DNA from: Planctomycetaceae bacterium
GTDB taxonomy: Bacteria > Planctomycetota > Phycisphaerae > Phycisphaerales > SM1A02
NCBI GenBank assembly: GCA_002684315.1
Contig: NYVB01000006.1
Location: forward strand, 27,356-34,062
Length of the DNA stretch: 6,707 nucleotides
Reading direction: 5' to 3'
Position 1 is the stretch's first letter. Each line of letters begins with the position of its first letter. Made by a program: the position numbers and the translations under genes. Below the pieces are notes generated by a model. It ran no database searches, had not been told where the DNA came from, and saw only the letters and a list, made by a program, of their open reading frames with translations. Below, in pieces: positions 1 to 5,843 of this stretch.

Positions 1-250
1 GAGGCGCTGCTTCCCAGCATGCTGGAACTTCTCGCTCCTGATCCGCCGGAGCTTGGTCTCGCTCTGCTTGTATTTCTGGAATCATCGCCCAAAGACGAGC
101 GTGCGCTCGAAGATGACGATCTGGATGAATTTTCCCTTGGGGTTTCGGATGCCGAGGCGCTCATCTGCCCCACGTTTGCAGGCTCCTCTTCTCCATTTGA
201 GTCATCCGCTCTCGTGGAATCGTCTGGTGGGTTGTCTTCTGCGTCCTCGA
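1..250 (-). other. Acidic then Ser-rich low-complexity tail of the GspL-like protein (continues past edge)
   Basis: After the PilN-like domain the reading frame continues with an acidic segment (residues about 508-530, including 'DNPPDDSTRADDSNGEEE') and then a Ser/Arg/Gly-rich stretch (536-590) with runs such as 'SSRSSSSSARSS' and 'RPSSGGSGARSSS'. It is periplasmic if the single transmembrane helix places the C-terminus outside. The end is not visible. Confidence 0.75.
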
Positions 251-1772
251 AGGAACCCGGATACCGCAGTTGTACATGAGGCACCTTCCCATAGTCATGG
301 TCGAAGGTGCGTACGTACAGGAATGGTGATTCGACTGTGGCTGTGAGCGAGAAATCGATCACGCCGCCACTGTTGATCGGTTCATTGGAATAGGTCACGT
401 TGTCGAAGACGCCGGTGTCATCCAGCTGTGTGAGCATGTTGCCCAGCAATACGCTGGGGCTCATGCCCTTGTAACTCGCGGCACGCCCTCTGAGGATGAT
501 TGAATCTCCCTCATTGATCATGATCATGTCGGCTTCGATTCCCAACGGGATGCAATTCGCGAGATCTCCGAGAAGCTTCGTCATCGGCCACGATCGAATC
601 GCCACCTCGTTGTAGATCCCCTTCTGGGTGTCGTGCGTTTGAAGGGCTTCAGTCAACGATTCGAGGTTGTCGATCTTCGACTTGATGAGTGCATTGCTGG
701 TCCATGCTGAGATGAATGGAACCAGAGTCATGGCGACCAGCGTCGCGGCGAGTATGGCGACCGTCGTCTGCGTTTGTGAGAACGTCCTGATCATTTCGCG
801 CAGGGGGCCCACATTCTTCACCTGGCGATCCGATTGAAGCCTGGTCAGGGGTGCGAGTCTTCCGGACTGTGCGAACAACGCGCCCAGGTAAAGACCCCAT
901 TCATTCATCCACTCGGCTTCGATGGGCCGCGACACCAGATCCTTGATCTGGCTTCTGGCCTGGTCCGGAATGATGAGGCACTGATTCTCGTCGGGGCCGA
1001 CTTCGCTGATGCGTTCCTCGGCCAGCTCCTTCAGTTCCTTGACTTCATCCGTGGACATGTTCGATGAAATGGCGGTCTCGATGATCGTCCTGACCACGCC
1101 CTCTTTCCATTCATTCTCGCCAAGGCCGACTTGAGTCGATCGAACGATCAATCCCTTGGGTGTATCGAGAAGAATCGAGATCGAGCCCGATTCCTTGTCC
1201 GAGTGGACGAAGAGCTTGCCTTGGACCTGTGCAGGAACAAGGCCGAGCAAGGCGGCCGTTTCCGGAATGAACCACACTGCGGCTTCGGTGTCCGGAAGAG
1301 TGACTTCGCCCTTGTCCGGCCACGAAAAAAGAATTCCCTGTCGTTGTTGTTCGGACCGTGGTGGGAGGGATGCCATGCCGACTCTGTATGCGGGCGCACC
1401 TCCGAGCAGATGTGATTCCGCCTGAAGTCTGAGTGCCTGTTCTACATCCTCTTCCTCTGAGACATTCAACTCGAGAACTCTGGTGATCGTTCTTCCCGCC
1501 GAAAGGAGCGTGAAGATCTGAGTCACCTCATTCTGAAGGAGCCACCGGTCCAGTTCCGAGGTCGGAGTGCCTTCTTCATCCTTCACGTCTTCATCGGCAG
1601 CACCACTTGTGGATCCGGCATTCTCATCGGTCGCGTGTGGAAAGTGTTTGGTCTCAAGCTGGACCACCTTGCCACCTTCGAAGCGCCCGAGCAGTGCGGA
1701 CCATCCTGTCTTCGTCTCCTTGAGGATGACGCAGCGAGGTATCTGCTCGTTTATGTTCGGTGTAGAAATCAT
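1..1772 (-). CDS. gspL: GspL-like T2SS platform protein, PilM-like plus PilN-like, 3' end outside window
   Basis: The frame is stop-free from ATG 1772 to the window edge: 590 full codons with no stop. Residues 1-330 look cytoplasmic and vaguely PilM/GspL-like, e.g. 'FIPETAALLGLVP' (168-180), 'GSISILLDTPKGLIVRSTQV' (196-215) and 'EWGLYLGALFA' (291-301). I cannot identify an intact nucleotide site. One transmembrane helix spans about 336-356. Residues 360-480 resemble the PilN/GspL periplasmic ferredoxin-like domain: 'SWPMTKLLGDLANCIPLGI' (394-412), 'IILRGRAASY' (425-434), a short helix, 'VFDNVTYS' (455-462) and a beta strand. GspL normally couples the GspE ATPase to GspF/GspM and the pseudopilus. 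The start overlaps the gspK stop (TAATG), with GAAGAG 2 nt upstream as a poor, close ribosome binding site. The protein exceeds the usual 380-420 residues through an acidic/Ser-rich tail from about 508. The GspL call rests on topology plus its place after gspK. Confidence 0.8.
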   Translation of the reverse strand, partial: MISTPNINEQIPRCVILKETKTGWSALLGRFEGGKVVQLETKHFPHATDENAGSTSGAADEDVKDEEGTPTSELDRWLLQNEVTQIFTLLSAGRTITRVLELNVSEEEDVEQALRLQAESHLLGGAPAYRVGMASLPPRSEQQRQGILFSWPDKGEVTLPDTEAAVWFIPETAALLGLVPAQVQGKLFVHSDKESGSISILLDTPKGLIVRSTQVGLGENEWKEGVVRTIIETAISSNMSTDEVKELKELAEERISEVGPDENQCLIIPDQARSQIKDLVSRPIEAEWMNEWGLYLGALFAQSGRLAPLTRLQSDRQVKNVGPLREMIRTFSQTQTTVAILAATLVAMTLVPFISAWTSNALIKSKIDNLESLTEALQTHDTQKGIYNEVAIRSWPMTKLLGDLANCIPLGIEADMIMINEGDSIILRGRAASYKGMSPSVLLGNMLTQLDDTGVFDNVTYSNEPINSGGVIDFSLTATVESPFLYVRTFDHDYGKVPHVQLRYPGSFEDAEDNPPDDSTRADDSNGEEEPANVGQMSASASETPRENSSRSSSSSARSSLGDDSRNTSRARPSSGGSGARSSSMLGSSA

Positions 1773-3112
1773 TACTCTTCGCGATACTCCAAGATCTGGA
1801 CTGGCAGAGAAGAACGATCGACAACCACAAACATTGCAGTCTCAATGTCACCATTTATCGAACGTCCGCGACTTGTTATCGCATAGACCGACGCTGATGT
1901 GGTGAGTCTGTGTCCTACGGCGCCCAGAATCTCAGGCGTGATTCTACCTGTCTCGAGCAGGTCCAAGATGGATGTGATGCCACCTTCTCTAGATGATCTC
2001 AATGTCACGATATCCTCCGCGAGAGTGATATCGAAACTGAAGACCGTCTCCAGTGCCTTCAGTGAGGCCGTGTTGAGATTGACACGCCCCGGTAGGACAT
2101 TCTCAAGATCACCGATCCAGCCCTCCTCCAGAATCATTCGGTGCTGGGCGAGGCTGAGAAGGGCATCATCCTGACCTTCCTGGGCAGCATTCACTCCGGA
2201 CGTGCTGAGTCCGGTTCTTCTGGAGCTTCGTCCACCAGAGCTGGCGCCTGCGTCAGATATTCCTTGTGCCAGGATCGATTCGAGTTTCAGATCATCTCCA
2301 CCCGTGGCAAATGACTTCACCCCGGCAGCTTGCTCGGTCGTAAGTCCAAAGTATTCAGCGATTTCCGATTCTTCTGCATCGTCCAGACGAAATCTCGGGA
2401 GGCCCTCGGGAGTCAGGCTTCGTGTCGTCGTGTACGCGGTGAAGTATTCACCCCACCCGGGTTCGATCTCGACTGAGGTGTCAAAGGTATTGATGAGTCG
2501 GGTATCCGGGCCTCTCAAGCTCTCAGGCCAGACGCCAGCAATGAGTTCCATTTCGGCAATACTCTTCAAATCCGAATTTCTGGGCTCGTAGTTGAGGTTT
2601 CTGTTCCGGTAGAAATCATCCTCCGCACCCATCAGGCTGACCTCATCATCCTCGTCTCGCCAATCGACGATGGCATCAACGACGTCCTGGCTCAAACCAT
2701 CCAGATCCATCTCCACCAGCTCAGTGACCGAGACCGTGTTGATGTTCAATTTGGAGGATTCGTCCATGGGGCCCAGAAACAGCTGCCCATCAACCACATG
2801 CGTGATCTCCCAGCTCCCGGTGCTGGTTTCTCCCACGGCGGTGTCTTCCATGTCCCGCAAGATGGCCAGTGCATCCTGCGAATTAGGATTTTCCAGGTGG
2901 TACGACATCACGGCAATGACTTGTTCGACGCCGGCCCTCGCCGCCCAGCGAGCTTGAATCTGTTCCATGCTCTTGGTGCCCACGGCGGCCATTCGATAGC
3001 ACACGACCTGCGTACCGCCCACGATCACAGCCAACACTGCGATCGCCCAGATCACAATGATCAGAATGCTGCCGCGATTCCTCGCTCTGTGTCTGTGTTG
3101 GATCATGGTCAC
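1772..3112 (-). CDS. gspK: GspK, tip minor pseudopilin
   Basis: Large minor pseudopilin predicted to cap the pseudopilus. A 14-residue leader ends 'RARNRG', followed by 'SILIIVIWAIAVLAVIVGG'. Mature position 5 is Ile rather than Glu, as expected for GspK, whose lack of Glu5 is typical of the tip subunit. Two helix-hairpin-helix/SAM-like halves are visible, each opening with an N-x-N-T motif: 'LNINTVSVTEL' (122-132) with 'AIVDWRDEDDEVSLMGAEDDFY' regions at 147-168 and the 'EPRNSDLKSIAEMELIAGV' region at 176-194, then 'VNLNTASLKALE' (344-355). These match GspK hallmarks, including the acidic D-W-x-D-x-D loop. The end of the protein (407-446) is beta-rich. A Ser/Gly/Arg-rich insert lies at 284-313. 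The GTG at 3112 overlaps the gspJ stop (GTGA); ATG 3106, two codons in, is equally plausible. The stop overlaps the gspL start by one base (TAATG). 446 residues is longer than the common 300-340. Confidence 0.93.
   Translation of the reverse strand: MTMIQHRHRARNRGSILIIVIWAIAVLAVIVGGTQVVCYRMAAVGTKSMEQIQARWAARAGVEQVIAVMSYHLENPNSQDALAILRDMEDTAVGETSTGSWEITHVVDGQLFLGPMDESSKLNINTVSVTELVEMDLDGLSQDVVDAIVDWRDEDDEVSLMGAEDDFYRNRNLNYEPRNSDLKSIAEMELIAGVWPESLRGPDTRLINTFDTSVEIEPGWGEYFTAYTTTRSLTPEGLPRFRLDDAEESEIAEYFGLTTEQAAGVKSFATGGDDLKLESILAQGISDAGASSGGRSSRRTGLSTSGVNAAQEGQDDALLSLAQHRMILEEGWIGDLENVLPGRVNLNTASLKALETVFSFDITLAEDIVTLRSSREGGITSILDLLETGRITPEILGAVGHRLTTSASVYAITSRGRSINGDIETAMFVVVDRSSLPVQILEYREE
2174..2263 (-). 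other. Ser/Gly/Arg-rich insert within GspK
   Basis: Residues 284-313 of GspK form a low-complexity stretch with 'GASSGGRSSRRTGLSTSG', likely disordered. It lies between the two helix-hairpin-helix-like halves and is one reason this GspK is longer than usual. The frame is intact across it. Confidence 0.65.
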
Positions 3113-4053
3113 TGGCCACCAATCCCCGGGCCGCCGATCGGTCGTACGCCACCTCCACCAACGGGGCGGCCTCCGCCACCAGGTCGTCCACCACCACCCG
3201 GTCGCCCGCCACCTGGTCTGCCGCCCCCGGGGCGTCCTCCGCCTCCTGGTCTGCCTCCGGCACCCCCTCCAGGTCTTCCCCCACCAGGCGTCTCGAGATC
3301 TGAACCATCCTCAGCTTGCTGGTTGCCCTCTTCTTCCTCTTCTTCAAGTGGTGGAGGCGGTGGAGGAGGCATCACTCGATCCAGTGCGATCACCGTTCGC
3401 ATCGTGGCAAACAACTCATCATCGGAGTAGGGGTCCTCACCAAGTTCATTCCCACTTGCGATCAGGGTGAGCTTGATGGCCCAGGGAATGCCATCGATGT
3501 CGGAATCCCACTCTTCGTACCAGCTCTGGCCGTCATATGCTTCGATTTTCAGTCCGACAATCCCAGCCGCCACGGGTGATGCGATGCCTCCGCCATCACC
3601 CCATTCATCAAGGACCGGGTCTCGTCTTTGCCAGAGCGAGACGCCAGTTTCGTCATCGCCCACTCTGAAGTGTGATTCGTATTCCTGGCCTTCGCCGGAA
3701 TATTCATTGGGCCTCATGGGTCTGAGACTGATGTTGTAGACCAGAAGTTCGTCTCTTTCGAAGGTGCCCGCAGGAGTCGGCGTCGTTTCGTCATAGAGAA
3801 GGATTCTCGTCTCGAACAAGTCACTGCGTCTTATCGTGGAGCTTATTTCGCGTCTGAGCTGATCCATCGCCGCCGACGCTCTCGAATAGGCGACAAGTCT
3901 GGATTTGGTTGCCGATCTCGCCCGTGCACTTTGAAAGAGAGAGACCGTCACTGCCCCGACCACGAGCATTCCTGCCATGCCGGCGACGATGAGCTCCACG
4001 AGTGTGAAACCTCGTCTTGTTCTTCTGTTCACTCTTGGGGTCGGGATCCTCAT
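3109..4053 (-). CDS. gspJ: GspJ, minor pseudopilin with Pro/Glu junction and Gly-Arg-Pro tail
   Basis: Tip minor pseudopilin that packs with GspI and GspK. Residues 1-15 are a basic leader ending 'RTRRG'; cleavage before F16 gives 'FTLVELIVAGMAGMLVVGAV' with Glu at mature position 5. The folded core runs to about residue 228 and carries GspJ hallmarks: 'WQRRDPVLDEW' (141-151), 'VAAGIVGLKIEAYDGQSW' (161-178) and 'GIPWAIKLTLI' (188-198). The core matches the usual GspJ length. The rest is an addition: seven prolines (229-235), Leu, six glutamates (237-242), an acidic/polar linker (243-256), then a Gly-rich tail with recurring G-G-G-R-P units (257-314). The ATG at 4053 overlaps the gspI stop as ATGA and has an excellent ribosome binding site. 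The 3' end overlaps gspK as GTGA. The core identification is secure; the tail's role is unknown. Confidence 0.9.
   Translation of the reverse strand: MRIPTPRVNRRTRRGFTLVELIVAGMAGMLVVGAVTVSLFQSARARSATKSRLVAYSRASAAMDQLRREISSTIRRSDLFETRILLYDETTPTPAGTFERDELLVYNISLRPMRPNEYSGEGQEYESHFRVGDDETGVSLWQRRDPVLDEWGDGGGIASPVAAGIVGLKIEAYDGQSWYEEWDSDIDGIPWAIKLTLIASGNELGEDPYSDDELFATMRTVIALDRVMPPPPPPPLEEEEEEGNQQAEDGSDLETPGGGRPGGGAGGRPGGGGRPGGGRPGGGRPGGGGRPGGGGRPVGGGGVRPIGGPGIGGQ
3112..3285 (-). repeat. Degenerate tandem repeat encoding the Gly-Arg-Pro tail of GspJ
   Basis: Imperfect in-frame units of 12-15 nt encode about nine successive G-rich blocks separated mostly by Arg-Pro (residues 257-314 of GspJ). The unit length varies through gain or loss of single Gly codons. 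Codons vary between units, so the repeat is not a recent pure slippage product. The coding strand is strongly G-rich, the opposite strand C-rich. Confidence 0.85.
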
Positions 4054-4517
4054 TCGAATGCCTCCTCTTCAAGCTCCGCCCAGCGTCCCTCGCGGTCGAT
4101 TGGTTCGAAAGGGATCCTTTCAGGATTCGGTTCCTCGCCCAATCGGGGTGCGATCAGTGTGGAACAGTCGAATGCATCCCCGTCGGGGCTGTAGACGATT
4201 GCCATGACACGGAATGGATCCGTTCCAACCGCACTGTCTATTTCAAGCTTGTACTCCCATTCCGCGAATGGAGCGTCGCAAGGGCCGCTCATGGAATTCA
4301 TGCGCAGAAAATCCTGTGGTCCTTCGACCAGGACTGTTGAGAGCAATTCATCAAGGAGGCTTGCAGCGATGATCTTCTGTTCGCCTCTTCTTTGAACCTG
4401 CAAGGCTCTGGATGTGAGTGAGAGAAGAGACCCCGCACCCAATGCCAGGATGACACCGGCGATGATCACCTCGATGAGAGTGAAACCTCGACTGGGCTTA
4501 GCTCTGTTGGTCACCAT
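4050..4517 (-). CDS. gspI: GspI, minor pseudopilin (tip complex)
   Basis: Minor pseudopilin of the I-J-K tip; in studied systems GspI nucleates the complex with J and K. It has a short 11-residue leader ending 'KPSRG', then 'FTLIEVIIAGVILALGAGSLL' with Glu at mature position 5. Downstream, 'EQKIIAASLLDELLSTVL' matches the helical region where GspI proteins typically read A-x-N-x-L-x-E-L. Two cysteines (in 'GPCDAP' and 'FDCSTL') could form a disulfide. At 155 residues it is a little longer than common GspI; the extra length is a charged C-terminus ending 'WAELEEEAFE'. ATG 4517 is supported by AAGGA (4530-4526) 8 nt upstream. It overlaps gspH by 7 nt and gspJ by 4 nt, so translation is probably coupled. 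Family membership (prepilin) is clear; the I identity comes from the helix pattern, size and position. Confidence 0.86.
   Translation of the reverse strand: MVTNRAKPSRGFTLIEVIIAGVILALGAGSLLSLTSRALQVQRRGEQKIIAASLLDELLSTVLVEGPQDFLRMNSMSGPCDAPFAEWEYKLEIDSAVGTDPFRVMAIVYSPDGDAFDCSTLIAPRLGEEPNPERIPFEPIDREGRWAELEEEAFE
4061..4066 (-). promoter_or_regulatory. Strong ribosome binding site of gspJ (AGGAGG)
   Basis: A full AGGAGG, extended as GAAGAGGAGG, lies 7 nt before the gspJ ATG, inside the last codons of gspI. It is the strongest Shine-Dalgarno match in the window. It fixes the gspJ start and suggests re-initiation from the overlapping gspI stop. Confidence 0.8.
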
Positions 4518-5116
4518 GTGTCACGTCCTTGCCCTGTGGCATCCAGGTCGATGGCGTCTGGCAGCCTTGGAACGGTCAGTGCATCGGATTCGACCACATA
4601 AGGACTCTGGGCCCACTTGGGCAGAGAGACGGTTGCTTCGATCTTCTTTCCTCTGATCTGAAACTGTATGGTCGGCCTGGTGCCATCATCTCGTGCGGTG
4701 ATCGACCAATTTGTCTCAGGCAGCAGCTCCTCATCGGCCAGTGCCCGTATGTCGATGTATTCAGGGAAACGAACCACTGGAGCCAGTGGGTCTCGCTGCC
4801 AGGTCAACGGTTCATCTCTCTTGTTGCCGCGCCTTGCACCAAGAAGAACCAGGCTCCGGTTTCCATCGTCGTATTCGATGGCTGCAGAGCCGCTGGCGAT
4901 CGAATCCCTGTATGCGAATGCAGACAGGAGATCTGCCGCGGTCGTGACCACCAGTCGTTCCTTGCTAGAGGCGATTCCAACCATCCTTGGAATGATCAGT
5001 CCTGAGAGCACGCTCAAGATCATCACCACGATGATCACCTCGACGAGGCTGAATGCGCTTCGGCCCCGATCTGAACGAATGGTTCTGAGTGTTTTTTGCG
5101 TGTGGCGGATCATCAT
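4511..5116 (-). CDS. gspH: GspH-like minor pseudopilin
   Basis: Minor pseudopilin expected to join the pseudopilus shaft to the I-J-K tip. The N-terminus is an unmistakable prepilin: a basic leader ending 'RSDRGRSA' followed by 'FSLVEVIIVVMILSVLSGLIIPRM', with Glu at mature position 5 and Ala at -1, as in the neighbouring GspG. The remaining 160 or so residues have no strong motif, though a W-x-I-x-A-R-D-D-G-T-x-P stretch followed by 'IQFQIRG' fits the beta-rich GspH C-terminal domain. The assignment as H therefore rests mostly on its place between G and I. I chose the ATG-ATG pair at 5116/5113, giving a 21-residue leader and about 201 aa. The frame is open back to another ATG at 5170, which would give a 39-residue leader; neither start has a strong ribosome binding site. 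The 3' end overlaps gspI by 7 nt. Confidence 0.78.
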   Translation of the reverse strand: MMIRHTQKTLRTIRSDRGRSAFSLVEVIIVVMILSVLSGLIIPRMVGIASSKERLVVTTAADLLSAFAYRDSIASGSAAIEYDDGNRSLVLLGARRGNKRDEPLTWQRDPLAPVVRFPEYIDIRALADEELLPETNWSITARDDGTRPTIQFQIRGKKIEATVSLPKWAQSPYVVESDALTVPRLPDAIDLDATGQGRDTW

Positions 5117-5187
5117 GTAGTTCACTCGATCAGGCTCGCTCCTGCCACCATGGAGCAAGCTTTGGAGCATTTCGATCGTTTCGTCGA

Positions 5188-5649
5188 TCAGTCCTTGTTG
5201 CTGATGACGTCCTCGTTCTCACCTTCGCCACCGGGCTGCCCGTCTTTTCCATAGCTCACAACGTCGAAATCGATGTTGTAATCACCAGGAATGACGATCA
5301 CATAGGAATTGTTCCACGGATCGATCAGGTCGTCCTTGTTGTTGAGAAAGGGGTCTTCACCTTCTGCAAGTTCATCAAGCATGAAGTCATCTGGAAGCGA
5401 GCCGCCCTGTTGCATGGACATGTAGAGCTCGACCTGTCTGTGCAATGCGCTGGTCTCGATCTGCGCGGCCGATCTGGTGGAGCTTCTGAGGAAACCCGCA
5501 AATCGTGGCACGACAAGAGCGGCCAGCAGGGCAACGATCATGACCGCCACGATGACTTCGATGAGGCTGAAAGCTCTTCTTTGGGATGATCGTTGATTCT
5601 GTCTCTTCGGCATGTTCAGGTCGTTTCCAGTGAGGCGTGTCGTGGACAT
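5188..5649 (-). CDS. gspG: GspG, major pseudopilin
   Basis: Shaft subunit of the T2SS pseudopilus, inserted in the inner membrane as a prepilin, processed, then polymerised in the periplasm. The class III signal reads 'SQRRA' then 'FSLIEVIVAVMIVALLAALVVP', with Glu at mature position 5. The residue before the cut is Ala, not the usual Gly. The mature part is 127 residues. The C-terminal half has the GspG signature: 'DPWNNSYVIVIPGDYN', then 'DFDVVSYGKDGQPGGEGENED', matching the family D-P-W-G-N-x-Y and Y-S-x-G-x-D-G-x-x-G-G-x-G-x-x-x-D pattern that supplies Ca2+ ligands. I chose ATG 5649 because AGAAG precedes it by 6 nt, giving a 26-residue leader. ATG 5613 (14-residue leader, weaker GGAA at 11 nt) is a real alternative. 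A 71-nt gap follows to the preferred gspH start. Family call is firm; the start is uncertain. Confidence 0.95.
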   Translation of the reverse strand: MSTTRLTGNDLNMPKRQNQRSSQRRAFSLIEVIVAVMIVALLAALVVPRFAGFLRSSTRSAAQIETSALHRQVELYMSMQQGGSLPDDFMLDELAEGEDPFLNNKDDLIDPWNNSYVIVIPGDYNIDFDVVSYGKDGQPGGEGENEDVISNKD

Positions 5650-5843
5650 TGTGTTCTTCTGCTCCGTTCGGATTGAGTTATCGGTCTTGGAGCTGAGGGC
5701 TCTTCCATTCGGGAAATCATCCCACGGGACGATTGTATCTTGAGACGAGCAACCGGGTTGTTTTTGCTCTGTCATACAAACGACCAAAACTGTCGTTGCT
5801 TGCTCGTTATGGGAAGATTCAGTGATTCAATCGGTTTTTTGGG
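5650..5843 (-). promoter_or_regulatory. gspF-gspG intergenic gap with small dyads; possible leader or internal promoter
   Basis: This 194-nt stretch is the only sizeable non-coding gap in an otherwise packed operon and lies directly before the major pseudopilin gene. Three small symmetric elements can be seen. GAGCAA at 5747-5752 pairs with TTGCTC at 5764-5769, with CAACC-G-GGTTG (5750-5760) nested and overlapping it. AACGAC at 5779-5784 pairs with GTCGTT at 5792-5797. A further TTGCTC lies at 5800-5805. On the minus strand a TACAAT (5737-5732) resembles a -10 box, but I see no matching -35 at 16-18 nt. No hairpin is followed by a U-run, so a classical intrinsic terminator is not supported. 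The gspG frame stays open upstream to 5787, but that extension has no ribosome binding site or family similarity. A promoter or processing site is an inference from position. Confidence 0.3.

Noticed and set aside
19..346. Plus-strand frames of 86 and 97 codons at the window start.
   Set aside because: They lie opposite the Ser-rich GspL tail; their Ser/Leu-rich composition follows from the antisense of that repeat-like sequence.
1131..1425. Several open frames of 70-94 codons on both strands around 1110-1425.
   Set aside because: They are alternative-phase shadows of the continuous gspL-like frame, which has a coupled start, a transmembrane helix and a PilN-like domain.
2883..3347. Minus-strand 154-codon frame crossing the gspJ-gspK junction in another phase.
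   Set aside because: It is an out-of-phase shadow of the low-complexity gspJ tail and the start of gspK, with no recognisable domain or start signal.
2798..3430. Plus-strand open frame of 210 codons, very rich in Pro/Arg/Ser, opposite gspJ and gspK.
   Set aside because: Its proline-rich composition is the antisense reading of the Gly-Arg-Pro repeat; it has no ribosome binding site or domain, and lies fully opposite two well-supported genes.
5174..5189. Small hairpin GATCG-ACGAAA-CGATC at the gspG stop, considered as a terminator or attenuator.
   Set aside because: Only 5 bp, no U-run follows, and downstream genes of the same operon must be transcribed through it.
5650..5787. In-frame upstream extension of gspG to ATG 5775 or GTG/ATG near 5787.
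   Set aside because: It would give a prepilin leader of over 60 residues without ribosome binding site or family similarity; 46 stop-free codons are expected often enough by chance.
5814..5842. T6 run on the plus strand near GATT/AATC repeats, considered as an intrinsic terminator.
   Set aside because: There is no convincing GC stem before it, and no plus-strand gene ends here.
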